Made by a program: the position numbers and the translations under genes. The notes beneath the pieces were generated by a model, which searched no databases, was not told the DNA's origin, and saw nothing but the letters and a program-made list of their open reading frames with translations. From positions 18,106,220 through 18,170,219 of the forward strand of contig JAEMBT020000001.1 in assembly GCA_018873245.2 (NCBI GenBank): DNA of 64,000 nucleotides. Reading direction: 5' to 3'. How positions within the stretch are numbered: the first letter of the stretch is position 1; every line of letters starts with the position of its first letter. Of this stretch, positions 1 through 13,407 are shown piece after piece. Origin of the DNA: Archegozetes longisetosus. Taxonomy: Eukaryota > Arthropoda > Arachnida > Sarcoptiformes > Trhypochthoniidae.

Positions 1-44
1 TTTGCTTATTGGCAAAGAAAATCAAGGATTTCTTCCTAAGGTAG

Positions 45-136
45 TGTAGAATTCTATAGAGTTTGTGTAGAATTCTATAGAATTTGCGTAGAGTTCTGTA
101 GAATTTTATGCAGAGTTCTATAGAATTTGTGTAGAA
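45..136. repeat. 21-bp minisatellite with GAATTC core
   Basis: About four and a half units of a 21-base repeat of the form GTGTAGAATTCTATAGAATTT, with a few substitutions. A diverged single unit recurs near 790. Confidence 0.85.
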
Positions 137-1165
137 TGTTTTTTACCTCTTTAAAACTTCTTTGTTACCCATATTCTTGTGGGAATTCTGAACTTTTCCA
201 ATAAAACTATGTACTTATAGTTACCTTCTTTAAAACTTTTGTATACTTTTTATCAAAGTTTTCATTAGATTTTTTGTCGTTTAAATAATTAGCTTTCTAT
301 TAATTACTTAAAGCTCATGTAATTAATTCAAACCAAACTTTTAGAATAATTATCTTTTTCAGCAAAGACTAAACTTTTTCATTATAAATAGCTTTTCAAA
401 AAATAATACTTCAACTGAAAGAGATATTGTTATATGAGAATTAAGCATTAAATAATGCTCGCATTTGCGTTCAAAAAGAAAATCAGTCGATAAGATAATC
501 ATGTCATAACAGAATTTAGACGATATTTTCTTATATTTCTGTCATATTCTCTCATATTTTCTTATTTAATGAGTGATTCAATCGAGTCTGAAATCTGGTT
601 CAATAAATAAATCAAGAAATGAGATTTCCATTTGAAAAGCAGCAGTCGCAATTGAAAAACTACAGATTTATTCTACAGGCCCTAAAGTATAGCAAAAAAC
701 TATTTTGGTCGTTAACATACTTTTTCTTGTCTTCCTATAAATTCATATAAAATTTCTTTTCGCCCAATCTATTCAAAGAATTCCTGGGATTGTGTAGAAT
801 TGTATAGAATCGTATTGAGTCAGTTGTTATGCGCCTTTATTGTCATCGGTCTGAAAACTATACATTTGACATATAGTTAAAGCCATTTAGTTATTTCTGA
901 ATGAATACATTCGACTTTTTATAGTCTGTTCATTGAAATAAAGTCTAAGAGAGTAGTGGAACAGTAAATAAAATATATTTAATACCGATTACAATATGTA
1001 AACAAATGGCAATCAAATATGTGGAAAAAAATCAAGAATAAAGTGCAACTATAATAGACTCCATCAACCTATACTAGACTCAATAAATTGAATAATAGAA
1101 CTCAATTGCATGTCATATATTTTAATATGTTTCACTCGATCAAAATCTGTCTTTTGCTGTCTATC

Positions 1166-1188
1166 TTCTCTCTCTCTCTCTCTCTCTA
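1166..1188. repeat. (CT)n microsatellite
   Basis: Uninterrupted CT dinucleotide run. Confidence 0.9.
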
Positions 1189-2287
1189 CTCATTTTCAAC
1201 AGTCTAGCATAAATGAATACAACTTAAGTGTCAACTCTAAAAATTCACTTATCCCTAATTAAGTTATGATTTGAAAATAATATCTAAAAGTTGCAAGCTA
1301 CACTAAGACTGAACTATCATATAATCTACTTGTACGTTGACTAAAGTTAATAAATTCAATCAGTTATTACTAAACTAAGTTCAGATGAAAATAAACGTAT
1401 CTATAGATCAAAAGTGTCTAGATAAAATGAATTAAGTTCTCTTTTTTCATTCATCAATTTTCCATTCATTCGAGTGAAAAGTAAGAAAATTCATTCAAAA
1501 TGATTTATCACATCATTTACTCATCTATCGATTGATTTTAAGCAATTTTTCAAACTTATAGTAAGCCCTTTTCAGCTATGATATAGAACTGAAAATTCCA
1601 TATAAATAAGATTCTCTATTCTGCCTAAAAGTCACTCTATTTAGGTTACAGTTACGCACAATTTGGTTATTTGGTTTTGAAATAGCGGTTTTGTGAAGCA
1701 ATATGCAAATCAAATTTACAAAATCAGTCCCTCAACTCGTGTACTCTCATACATAGCAGACTCGACCTAATCCATACGTACATAGATACGCATAGCAATT
1801 CTCATTCATTTACGACAATCCTTGTTATATATGCTTTTATCAAAACTTTTACTAAAGTTTTATTAATTCAATTTAGTTTGGCATTAATTAAAGGCTTAGC
1901 ATAAAAACGCGGACAACAGTAGAGTTTTAAACAATAAATTCTAATATAAATCAATCGCAAGTCTCATAAAACTTAAACATGAATTTTCGAAATTAAATCT
2001 AATATGAAATACATCTAAATTATTATAATAATATAATATTTACTGAATGACTAGTGTATGAATTTAGCGTAAAAATCAATACATCAGCTATGACTACAAG
2101 CAGTTTGAGGCATTTTCGTTTAAATTATGTGTCACCTGATTAAACCTTTGGTTTAAGTCATGTAACGCCTCATACCACTATGTAATATACCACTAAACAC
2201 TTATGTTAAATCAAACAACATGATATTTTATATTTGATTATCCCTTATATTTATCTTATTTTTTGCTCTTTGCTTCTCGATTCACCT

Positions 2288-2412
2288 GAAATTTTGCTAG
2301 ACACTTCAGGCTTGGACTGTAATTTTGCTAGACACTTCAGGCTTGGGTTGAAATTTTGCTAGACACTTCAGGCTTGGGCTGAAATTTTACTCAACTCTTC
2401 AGGCTTGAGTTG
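2288..2412. repeat. 31-bp tandem repeat, four copies
   Basis: Three near-identical units containing TTTTGCTAGACACTTCAGGC and a fourth, diverged unit (TTTTACTCAACTCTTCAGGC). The spacing is 31 bases, close to three helical turns. Confidence 0.85.
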
Positions 2413-2940
2413 AAAAACAGTAAACTTTAGATGATTTGAGTGTAGAATTATTTGTGAAATCAGATGAAAATGATTCTTATAAACGTTTCTCATCCTTAAC
2501 TCTAGTATTAATGGTTTGAATATTTGGACTATAAAACAAAAGTTTTATTTGTCAACCCAATCATTGCAGTTTTGCTACAAAACTAATATCACTTATTCTT
2601 ACGCTCAATCCTTTAATTCATTTATTGCTCGAACACGAGTAACAATTCATGCTTATGATTGAGATGATTGTCGAGACACGCGATAACAATATATTGATTT
2701 AATTAATTATATGGTATGCTATTGAGTATAATTTGCATAGAATACAATGCTGGTTGTCGTCTCTTAAGTTAGTTGGCTCTCATTCTATATGAGAATATAA
2801 CTCTGACCTCAATAACAAATATTATATGATGACTAGATTTTTTCTACTTTTTTGAATTATTCTTCTCAATCAACAATATATTAACTGTCAATCATTGATA
2901 ATAATATACATTTATAACATTATTATAAATATTTTATTTC

Positions 2941-3127
2941 AAAGCTTAGTACCTAATATATAGAGAATATTTTGTATTAAAGTTTAGTAACTAAAATATA
3001 GAGAATATTCTGTATAAAGGCTTAGTAACTAAAACACGAAGAATATTCTGTATAAAAACATAGTAACAAAAGTACAGAGAATATTCAGTTGAAGAGCTTA
3101 GTAACTAAAACAGAGAATATTGAGTTG
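2941..3127. repeat. 38-bp tandem repeat, five copies
   Basis: Units carry GCTTAGTAACTAAAA followed by AGAGAATATTCTGTAT. The TTAGT blocks start at about 2944, 2982, 3020, 3058 and 3096, an even 38-base spacing. Confidence 0.85.
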
Positions 3128-4199
3128 GAAATTCTTATGAATCGTGATAATAATAAAAAAATAGCTGGAAATGAGTCATTAACTATTGAAGAGAACAATT
3201 TGTTCAGGTAATGAAATGTGACTAATTCTATGTAAGTATTAGTTCGATTAGACACTAAATCTGATTAAATTTGCGGATAATTTACTGTAAACTAACTCTG
3301 AGCTAATAACGAATCAGTGAATTTGATAATGAATTAAATAATTCTTTAAGGAGCGAAACGTAATTTAAGATTTGATATACTAATAATCGACATCGAGATT
3401 AGCATAGATGTGATTAAGCATAGATTAGTAAGAAATAGAAACTTAATATAACTTTATTAATATTAGAGTATTGTGAATTAAACTAAAGATTTATTGTAGG
3501 TCTTATATGATGTTTACTTGCCTGACCCACTATTCAATCATATCTTTATAGATGCTTTATCTTTGCTCTAAATCTTCATAAATTATTTACACCATGTCAG
3601 ACTTAGAAACGTTATACTGATTTTATTTCTCCCATAATACTGATAATTCTCTGATAATTGCTTCCAATTAATAATAGCTTGCTTGTATGTTAACACTTGT
3701 CTTCTTCTCATAGATATTTTACATGAATACTTCTCAATATCTTAAATTCTCTAATCGATGCATAAATAGTTCTCAATTTTCAAATCAAAGTCTATATTCA
3801 TTTTAGCTCCGACTTCATTCAAGCTATCTTTGAAGAAAATGAGATCAGATTAAAGCTAAAAACAGTATATAGTATGAGAGATATTAAGCGTAAGACTAGT
3901 TTTGTATCAAAAAAGAAGAAAAAATGAAAAAAGAAAAATCAGATAAATTTGATGACAAAGGAGTCCAGTTTTTATAAAGAATAGAGACATTTGATTGTTC
4001 CAACATTTATTATCCTTCAAAATGACAAACAAGTTTACGGCCTTAGGCTATTAATAAAGAAAACTTAAAGTGATACTAAACTTTCTAAAGCCCCATTCAT
4101 CATACAAACATTCAATTGCTCTCACATTCACTTTAATACTGGTTTAGGATAAGCTTTTAACTTAATCCTCAATTTTAGCTTTAGATCTTTTAGAGTTAT

Positions 4200-4231
4200 G
4201 TTACCTTAGGTTAGGTCAGATTAGGTTAGGT
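4200..4231. repeat. TTAGG interstitial telomere-like motif
   Basis: Two blocks of tandem TTAGG separated by a short TCAGA spacer. TTAGG is the ancestral arthropod telomere repeat, so this is a clue to the lineage. The tract is too short to be a telomere. Confidence 0.6.
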
Positions 4232-4582
4232 TAGACTTGTGTTCATAATGAATTTTGTTATTATGTTGTCATCTAATTGACACCATTTGACCATAAGTTG
4301 ATTGAATCTCTTATTAATTAATCATAAAGAGTGAGAAAATGATAACAAAACTAGTTAAGAGATAATTAGAGTTCATCAGAGCGTAGAGGTGTTGAGAGTC
4401 AGTCTAACGCTCTTAGCTTATTATCTAATTCATACTTGTTCAACTATTTGTTACTGATTAAACACTTTGTTTTGTTTTAATTATTACTTAATTATGCTTT
4501 TCTTTCGCTTTTCTTCTTTTTGGTTCGTTTCTCTCCTTTTTAGCTTGCTTAATATGGATTTTAATCTCTTTTCAACCCATTC

Positions 4583-4640
4583 CCCTTTAATCCCTTTAAT
4601 CCATTTAATCCATTTTAATCCCTTTAATCCATTTTAATCT
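4583..4640. repeat. CCTTTAATCCATTTTAAT minisatellite
   Basis: Several tandem variants of CCTTTAATC and CCATTTTAATC. Confidence 0.75.
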
Positions 4641-4974
4641 CAAAATTCATTTAAAATAATAGTCAGAATGATTAAAGTATTGAAAAATGTTCAAATTGGT
4701 TGATGAGAGAAAAGATTCATGGGTTTATAGAGACAGGTGAAATGGGATAATAATCAATAGAAATATTGAAAACATAGTCACTAGAGCATATGAACACTTT
4801 ACTGGTTTCAAGCATACAGTTGGAGGAGAAGTTGGGCCCAATTTTCATGATTTATGATTTATTGGCTATTTTACGAATCAAATGTTTCACTTTTTCCACT
4901 AATGCTTGTAAAATCTAAACATTTGATAAATGCTGTCTGAGGATAGGGAGCAATAAATGATAGAATTTAGAGAA

Positions 4975-5100
4975 TAAAGCTCTGAATAAAGCTGTGAATA
5001 AAGCTGTGAATAAGGCTGTGAATAAGGCTGTGAATAAGGCTGTGAATAAAGCTGTGAATAATGTTGTGAAGACTCTGTGAAAACGCTGTGAAAACTCTAC
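4975..5100. repeat. 12-bp GCTGTGAATAAA minisatellite
   Basis: About seven tandem copies of a 12-base unit, then diverged GCTGTGAAAAC copies. On the minus strand it is open and reads as a repeated ALFT peptide; I regard that frame as a by-product of the repeat. Confidence 0.85.
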
Positions 5101-5304
5101 GTAAAAGCCTCTAAAAACACACTGAATTGTATAATATCTAGAAATCATTAAACGATTCAAAGCGTTATAAAGAAGACATTGAAATACTATAAATAAATAA
5201 TGAGATAAACTTTACTTTTGCTAATGGTCAGTAAGAAACTTAAAGTAAAAAATGGCTCAACAAATGTTTTCTAAAAGTGGACATAAATTTCTCCTATTTT
5301 ATTT

Positions 5305-5462
5305 AAGGTTCAATTGTTAGCTATTTAAAGCTTGAATTGTTAGGTACTAAGGTTTGAATAGTTAGCTATCTCATACTTGAACTATAAGCTATCCAAGAGT
5401 TGAACTGTAAGCTATCCAAGAGTTGAACTGTAAGCTATTCAAGTCTTGAACTTTGAGCTATA
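5305..5462. repeat. Degenerate repeat with TTAGCTATC / TAAGCTATCC core
   Basis: Six or so units of roughly 20-25 bases pairing a TTGAACTGT block with an AGCTATC block. The AGCTATCTCAT core recurs in arrays near 15200 and 16500. Confidence 0.75.
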
Positions 5463-6209
5463 TGCGACTTAAATAGTCGACCAATATATACATTTGATTT
5501 ATCGTATGATTGTTATCTTCTACATTTGATGTGATCTATTTTGACAAGTTAGAACATAACAAAACTATAGTTCTGTTGAATGAATCATAAATTTATGATT
5601 AAGTAAAAGAATGTCATAGAGAAAATATATGTGACAGAACTGATTTGATTGAATATATTCTATATATAAATGAGGAGATAATAAACATTTAGAATGTTAA
5701 TATCTATGTTTCAAGTAAAACAATACACCAAGCGAGTTTAATTAAAATATAATTAACCTAACAAATATTCATTAATTTCATATTGGCAATACATGTATTT
5801 TGATCTGTGATATGGTGTGTTAAGTTAGCTATCGTTTTGTACTAATGGAATCATTTATCAATCGTTATTATAATTTTAATATTTGTCTAATGTTAGCCAA
5901 TCCTTCCCTATAATAATTAATATGTAAATTCATTTATTAAACACTATATATTGAAAATTTCAACTTCACCAATCTTAAAAGATATCATACTTTTCAAAGT
6001 TGTCAATTTTCTGTCAAATTTACTTAAAATAAATTAGATATCAATTCAAATAAATCATTTTGTTCTATTATATAGAATCACATTTGAAGAGAAACTTAAT
6101 ACTCCAATTTGAAATAATTATACGATTACTACTAATCTGTCATTTTAAAGCTTTAGCTACTATTGACCGCTTTCTAAATCTAAAATAATACATGAAATCA
6201 AGTGAGCGT

Positions 6210-6210
<1 letters not shown>

Positions 6211-6246
<36 letters not shown>
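6211..6246. repeat. (CA)n microsatellite
   Basis: CA dinucleotide run that starts after TACG. Confidence 0.9.
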
Positions 6247-6248
<2 letters not shown>

Positions 6249-6429
6249 CTATATTGAATCGAATTTGATATAAAAAATTCATTTTTTTGTTACAAACAAA
6301 CAACTTAGAGAAAATAGTTTCTCGAAGAAGAGATAAAAGTTTTAAATCAATTTTTGAAACAGAGTTTAGTTAGCAACGATATTTATAGTATATAATAGGT
6401 GTAAGACTTTAGCAAAATTGCAAATTCTT

Positions 6430-6540
6430 GTTAGATTCTAGAATCAAATCGTTGGATTCTAGAATCTAATTGTTGGATTCCACAATCAAATTATTTGATT
6501 CTACAATCTAGATATCGCTCGATTCTACAATCTAGATATT
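6430..6540. repeat. Degenerate GATTCTAGAATC repeat
   Basis: About five units of roughly 22 bases, each built on the palindromic block GATTCTAGAATC or its diverged form GATTCTACAATCTAG. Confidence 0.75.
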
Positions 6541-6711
6541 GTTCTCCAAATCAACACCTTTAAAAGCCACAAATAATCACATATTTCACATAACTCTCCC
6601 GAGATTTGAGGTAACACAAAAAGAATTTTAAGTATAACTCTCGGAGGGTATCTCGAGTAATATTATGTAACTATTCGTGTCCTATCATCAAATTCTTTTC
6701 AGATTCTCAGG

Positions 6712-6762
6712 CTTTTGTTCGATTCTTTTGTTCGATTCTTTTGTTTCAATTCTTTTGTTTCG
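6712..6762. repeat. 15-bp TTTTGTTCGATTC minisatellite
   Basis: Three to four tandem copies of a 15-base unit. Confidence 0.75.
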
Positions 6763-7081
6763 TCTTCGAACACTTTGAGAGATTGTATTTTATTCATTAA
6801 TATTCATTGTTCAGCTATTTTTGGTCACGTAGTCTATCCAAGTAGTGGTCATCGGTTTTGTTCCACTTCAAACCGAAAATATTGCTCATCTACTTATAGA
6901 TAATATGCAGAATAAGGAGAGTTTCGGATTAAAGAGATCTGATTATTGCAAATCACGTTTACATTGAAATTAAGTTAAGGTTAGTACTAAAGGAGATGTG
7001 TGCTGAGAATGAGTTTTTATATATATAATAAACGTGATGCGTACTAATGAAAGTATAGATACAAATATGCTATGGCAAACC

Positions 7082-7182
7082 CAATACAGCCTTCTACCTC
7101 TCACCCCCATACACGTCTCCCCATTACACGTTCCTCCCCCCATTACATGTTCCTCTCCCCCCTATTACACATCCCTCAACTC
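7082..7182. repeat. C-rich CATTACACGTTCCTCCCC repeat
   Basis: Four degenerate units that alternate CCCCC runs with TTACAC(G/A)T, on the plus strand. It stands out in composition from the A+T-rich surroundings. Confidence 0.65.
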
Positions 7183-8579
7183 AAATCTGTCGCTAACTTG
7201 AAAGTTATACTCGTATATCTTTCTCTCAATGTGAAATTTTGATCTATTGAAATCACGATAATATGACATAACTCTTGTTTACAACTATAACACTGCGCTT
7301 TAATAGGGGAAATGTATATTTTCTATTAGATTTGATTTGATTTTTCTATACTTTCTGCTATATATAGTCCTTTATATCAGAACTACTTTAATAGAAATGT
7401 TATTTCAGCTAATTTTTATTTTTTCAATTTTTTCAGCAAATCTAAGATAATCTAAAAGATTTTGATCTGAGGACATTTTTTTGTATCTGAGATAAGTATT
7501 AGATTTTTACTTTTGATGAAATAGAAAATAGACTACAAAAGATAGTTTGAAAATGCCCAAAATTACAGTTCAATATGAAATCAATCAATGCTTTTATACT
7601 CTTACTCACATCTTATTCAATATACTGGCAGAAACATTCTCAGAAACTCTACATAAACGACATCCACTACACAATAAGAGGAAGTGATCAAAAGCAGACT
7701 ATCACTTATTTGCCATAGAAATTGACATTATAGAAAAACTGTCCAACCATAGAGTATAAATTGGGGTGGGGGAGTCTAGACAAGAGGCTGGAGTAAGGGA
7801 GTTTAGACAAAACGGTTGCGCCCAAATCATCTATGTAATTCTTAAAGATTATCTTTTATAATAGTGAAGTCTTACACTATTGATTAAATTTGAATTTTTG
7901 TTTACACTGTTATTCTACATAGTTATTTATTATTAATAATTAATTAGATGTTTCTACCTAATTCGGCTCGAATAACTTTTATAGAGAATATTAAATTGAT
8001 ATCGGATTAGCAATTGTTTTCTTCCTTATATGAAAATTTATTATTAATTATCTGATTGCTAAAGTTTTACCGACAATTCAATAGACTTTAAAGTGCTTGT
8101 CAAACTATAGAATTGTTAATAAATCATAGAGAACTAACATTTATGTATTTTATAACTTATTTGTCTAGCTCATTCACATAACAAGTAATGAATTACTTGT
8201 TATCATAAAATTGAACAATAATAGAACCAGTGTTTGATCACTTGTATACAACATAAAAGTTAAAAATACAAAATCTCATATTCTTGTATTCTAAGTCACA
8301 TTCTTGCATTCTAAACTGTATTCTTGTATTCTTATTTAAAACACAATTCTAGTTAAATCACTCATAATAGATCAAATGAATAAAACATTTGATTTGACTT
8401 TCAGATAGTTGTTTGAGAAAACACCCGATAATCAAACATCGATTTTTAGATATTATATCAATTTCAACTTAATTTCAATTTCAAAATCTTTTCATCTAAT
8501 ATGCACCAATACTTCTAAATAATAGCGTTTGGAAAATGTTTCTCATATTTATGTTCTATTTAATGATCAAACATGATAT

Positions 8580-8641
8580 AAGTTTGAATTCAAATTTGAA
8601 TTTGAGTTTGAATTCGAGTTTGAATTCGAGTCTGAATTCAA
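8580..8641. repeat. TTTGAATTCGAG minisatellite
   Basis: About five 12-base units of the form GAATTCGAGTTT and variants. Confidence 0.75.
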
Positions 8642-9467
8642 CATCTAACCTAAATTGAAGCTAAGCCACTGAAATAAAACTCATAATTGTTGAAAAACAT
8701 CAAACATATCGTGAGACAATAGTTAGAAAGTTAAAGTAAAATATTGATTGAGCTATAATATAGTTTGGATTGATTTAATATAAATCTATATATTGAAGAA
8801 CTAATGTAGATTTAATTGAAAAACATTAAAATAATATTTGCACGTATAGTAAGTATATATATATTTATATATAAGTACTTAATAGTTGTCTCAAGTGTCC
8901 TTTTCTAACCATTTATTTGTATCTATTATGGCGTAAATATAATAAATCAAATACAGATAGCTATTCATAAAGTCAACTACAATTCTCAAGCTTTCCACTA
9001 CTTAAAGCATTGCTGCAAAAGTGACATTTAGGGGCAAAATTATCTAAATATTTCTAATATTAATTTATATGTTTCATGCTTATAAGTATGTTAACTGCAG
9101 ATTGAAAATGATGAATTAAATCATTTGAAAAGCAAGTTTTCGTAATTACAGGCTTAGATAAAGGCACGAATGAGTGAATACTGAAAAACAAGAATTACTA
9201 GAAAAATTCATGAAAATTCACGAATGGGCTGATCAGAAAAAGCAGGAATTACTAAAAAAGGGTAGAATTTAGATTGTAAAAGTATCTCATACAACGTTTA
9301 GTTTAATGTATGCTAGAATTATAATAGAAGTTTAATTGCATAATGGACTGAATATTCATAGTGAACTGAATATTCATATCATGCAATACTATTGTAATAA
9401 ATTTAATCAAACGTCATATTAGACAAGCAAAAATCCATTGACATTATTTTTAGATCGATATTATCTT

Positions 9468-9485
9468 TCTCTCTCTACCTCTCTG

Positions 9486-9524
<39 letters not shown>

Positions 9525-9545
9525 CTCTCTATATATATTTCTTTC
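9468..9545. repeat. Interrupted (CT)n microsatellite
   Basis: CT run broken by ACCTCTCTGC blocks that occur symmetrically on either side of the pure tract. Confidence 0.85.
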
Positions 9546-9649
9546 TCTCCTCTGAGATAATCATTTAATAGTTAGTGTTTCCAAATGCATAATTATAGAA
9601 CGTTAATGTATATTACACATTTAGTTGCAATCAATTACGTAGGAATAGA

Positions 9650-9775
9650 AACCAAATTATATATTTTTTGTGTCTATGTAGACCATGTTATATATGGGTT
9701 TAGACCAAATTATATACGAATGTAGACCATATCATATATGAGTTTAGACCAAATTACACATCACTATAGACCATA
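9650..9775. repeat. TTTAGACCAAATTATATA / GTAGACCATATCATATA alternating repeat
   Basis: About six diverged units of roughly 21-24 bases, each with TAGACCA followed by an AT-rich block. Confidence 0.7.
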
Positions 9776-11260
9776 TGCAAAGAAATTCTTACTCTAATAA
9801 ATCAGTTGACACCTCTGTTGACCACATTTAACTACCAAACTATTCACCATTCATTACTTGCTTTTCTATTATTCATAATTATATATCTCTGTAATTCGTT
9901 ACTGATTCTTTGCTTAACTACTACTTTAAATTTGATATCTATCTATTCCCAAATCTAATTAAGTAAATAAGTTTGAACTCATTTCTTTATTTATGAATTT
10001 ATAGATACGTTTTGTTCGTATGTAGTACTTAACGTATTTCTCTTACTTCTCTACTCTAATTAGTCGATCTGATTCTGTGAAACTTATTGAAAATGTTCAC
10101 TCTCCAAATGCTTTTTTTGACAAATAATAAAGATTTTTTGTTGAATAAAAATATTATTCTATTTAATTCTATGAATATAACTACAAATATTTGCTAATAC
10201 TTACAAATTGAGTATAATTTGTAGAGTATTATCTTTTAATGAGAACTAAAACATTCGTAATGAAACATAATCTATGCTTAAATGATCATATTTGCAAGTA
10301 TGCATACAATCTTTCAATAATATACTACCAATAGTTGACATTTTTGTCGAGCCTAACTTACTAACGATTATTACCATTAATGTCAGTCTTACTTAAGTCT
10401 ATTTTATGCTAACAATATAAGAATTTTTATGTAAAGAATTTAAGAATAAGGATGGCATTTAGCAGAAAGAGCATTACAATATAAAAGTCTTATAAGAATA
10501 TGTGAAAATGTCATTCTTATCATTGAACTTATTTCGTGGCACCAGTTTTCTCACATCAACTGATTCTGTCGCTTTAAACTACTATTTTCACTCATATAAA
10601 TCCCCTGAGAATCGACTTACTCTTTCAAATTTGCAATAAATTCATCTACTTTTTTAACTCTACAAAACCCCTGTTTCATCGATTCTGCTAACTTCTGAAT
10701 AATACTCTATAGATTCTGAATAAAATTCTATAGACTCTGAATCAAATTCTAACTTATAATTAGGAGATTTCAATGTAAGTGGTCTTTGAATTCCTTTCCG
10801 CTTGAAAATCATGTCTAAAAAATTATATTCAATTCCTTTACTGGCAATAGAAGCTCATACTTGAAATTGTTCGCACCAAATCATTTCATACGCATTTATT
10901 CTTCAGATTTAACAAATTCTATCAAAATATAAATGTCGAACATTTCAAATAAGTCCATGTCTGAAATATTCATATAAGCTATTTTTGAGATTATCACTTT
11001 TGAGTAGAATGATTCAAAATTTCCAAATCATATTAGCTTATAAACTATGACTTTTGTCTGAAAAGCATAAATTTATTTTCTAATTATTTTACAACAGTTT
11101 TCATGTTTCATGAAAAAAATTAATTCAATTTCCATGCAGAAGAATTTGTGTTATCTTTGAACAAAAGCTAGAATTAGCAACGACAATTCAATCAGTTCTG
11201 TAATTTACTCAAATAGCAGCTTGCAAAAAATAACTAACGATGTATGACAATTTTTCTATC

Positions 11261-11383
11261 AGAATATTCAGAGATTTTATCTTAAAATGAATTCTGGCTA
11301 AGAATTATTTAGATACAGAATATAGAGAGATTTAATCTTGAAATGAATTTTGGTTAAGAATTATTTGGATACAGAATATTGAG
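11261..11383. repeat. 56-bp tandem duplication
   Basis: Two full units starting at 11261 and 11317 and the first bases of a third at 11373, each opening with AGAATAT. The units differ at only a handful of positions. Confidence 0.8.
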
Positions 11384-12644
11384 CTTGTAAAGGAGTAGTG
11401 TCGTAGATGACCAAAGGGCGATAGAAATAGTGATAAAATAACATTTACCTAAAAGATGTCATATAAATTTTCATCTCATACTCTAACATAAATTCAACTA
11501 ACAACTCAAACATTTCACTCGACTTTATTTATTCAATAACTTATTTCTCATATACTTCATATTTTCAGTCCAGATAACACTTAAAGCTAACGTTATTTCG
11601 ATTTACAGCTTTTCAGTCAACTTTTTTTTTGATCAACCAATAAAAGTGCATAATAAAAAAATTTCTCATTAAACATGTTTTTTAATATTGAGGAAAATCA
11701 GTTTTTAAGTAGCTCTTAAAGCAAAAATAGTTTCCTAATTTGATCAGAAATTGCAATTTGATTTTCGTTTTGTCTTTATAACTTGATTTCATATTTTATT
11801 AGACTTCTTTTGCATTTTCATTATACAACACAGAAGATATAAAAAACCCAAAACGCAATATCTGCCAACAATAACTTACTTTTCTTATATTATTGCTACA
11901 CTTGCTAACTTAATAAACCTCTATAGCATCCTTCACATTTCGTTGCTATGTCAACCTGCCTCTTATGTGCATCGATTCGTTTCCAAATTTGATCTCTAAT
12001 TGCTTTCATTACTACACTGAATATTCTATACTTTTGTTAATATCTGAAGATATTATATTCTGATGGAAAGAGTCTGATAAAAAGGAAAGACATCAAGTTG
12101 CAATGAAGGACTATAAAGTTGAGGAGTGTGTTTAACTCTCGAGTGCATTATTGTGGAAGAGACAAAGTTGCGTTTATGCATAAGTTATATATTTGATGTA
12201 TTAGTTTTACCTAAATGTCAGTATGTGCAAAGTGGGCACCTGTTAAGAACTGTTAGAAACAGCTTCTTATTTACATATAATATATGGTTTATATGGTTTA
12301 GGCTAAGACGCTATGCATAAAGTTTAGTCAAAAAAATTAATTTTCATTTCAAATAATTAAATAAATGAAATGAGTTTAATAAACGAGTGAGTTGCTCAGT
12401 TGCTCAGCTAATAGAAGTTAAGTGATATAAAAAGATAGAATTGAGAGAATATATGGTAAACATATATTATTGTTGTTGGGAGATAGAAGAAAACGTAATA
12501 GTAATCATAAAATTGATATGTATAGAGAAAACAACTTACTCTTGTAATATTTTTATTAAAAACTTTATCCTAACTAAACTATGTTTTCATACTAGATATG
12601 TACAAATAAGATAGTGTAATATACGAAAACTAAAATCTGGACTA

Positions 12645-12727
12645 TATATATATGTATGTGTGTGTATGTATATGTATGTATATGTACGTATGTATGTATA
12701 TATACGTATGTATGTATATATACATTT
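12645..12727. repeat. (TATG)n / (TACG)n microsatellite
   Basis: Mixed TATG, TACG and TATA tetranucleotide units. Confidence 0.85.
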
Positions 12728-12990
12728 ATTTAATACACATACTCTTCTTTATATATAAATGTAATTGAAAGGAAAATCACTAATATTGAAATAGAAACAA
12801 AAGCTATAGAACAAACTATTAGAAACAAATAAGAGATATATGAGACGAATAAGAAATATATATATAATAGATTTGTTGTCAAACTATTTTGACTTTTCTG
12901 TTTAAGCAACAAGTATTCTAAAATTCTATTACTATTCTCTTGAAATAATATGACATAACCAAATAGGAAAATATCTAACATATATCTATC

Positions 12991-13013
12991 TAACACATAC
13001 ATACATACATACA

Positions 13014-13043
<30 letters not shown>
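12991..13043. repeat. (CATA)n microsatellite
   Basis: About ten CATA units, then CTAT units. It produces a spurious MYVC peptide on the minus strand. Confidence 0.9.
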
Positions 13044-13046
<3 letters not shown>

Positions 13047-13277
13047 CTATCTATCTAACACATACATATATACTCTCTTCTCATACTACATACTTTCTAT
13101 TCATTTCTACTCCAACCAAATGTTTAACTCTATTCTGTGATGGAAACTTCAACAGTTCTTTGCGTTTAGATTTATAAGTTTCATCTGAAAACTATATCAA
13201 TTCAGATATTATGTTAAACTTGTCGCATCAGTTGAAAGATGAGAATTTCTTTCATTCCATTTATTGAGATTATGGTA

Positions 13278-13407
13278 CAGTTAAACCTCTCTAATGTTAA
13301 CCATTTTTTGATAAAACCACATATAAATGTACAGGATAATGAAGCTTATTTTGAAATTATATTTCAAAAAGGAGTTAACTAGAGTTTAAGTTAGAGAGGT
13401 TTAACTG
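13278..13407. mobile_element. Small Tigger/pogo-like MITE with TA target duplication
   Basis: The ends are inverted copies: the left end reads CAGTTAAACCTCTCTAA and the right end is its reverse complement, about 17 bases perfect, with further similarity inward. TA dinucleotides flank both ends (13276-13277 and 13408-13409). The length of 130 bases leaves no room for a transposase. CAGTT-type ends with a CCTCTC block and a TA target are typical of pogo/Tigger elements; that assignment is an inference. Confidence 0.75.

Larger units (their letters stand above)
1..13277. other. Gene-free A+T-rich region, first part of the desert
   Basis: No recognisable protein, exon set, tRNA or rRNA was seen on either strand. 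The only open frames are short, low in complexity or read straight through tandem repeats. The region is filled with minisatellites and microsatellites, listed separately, and ordinary A+T-rich sequence between them. A single distant exon of a gene with very long introns could be missed by eye. Confidence 0.6.

Noticed and set aside
2941..3127. Possible CRISPR-like array
   Set aside because: The 38-base units are contiguous tandem copies without distinct spacers, and the window is eukaryotic.
4915..5160. 81-residue minus-strand frame with repeated ALFT
   Set aside because: It reads straight through the 12-base GCTGTGAATAAA minisatellite. The peptide is a product of the period.
12730..13038. 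102-residue minus frame starting MYVCMYVC
   Set aside because: Its start lies in the (CATA)n microsatellite and the rest is hydrophobic low-complexity A+T-rich translation.
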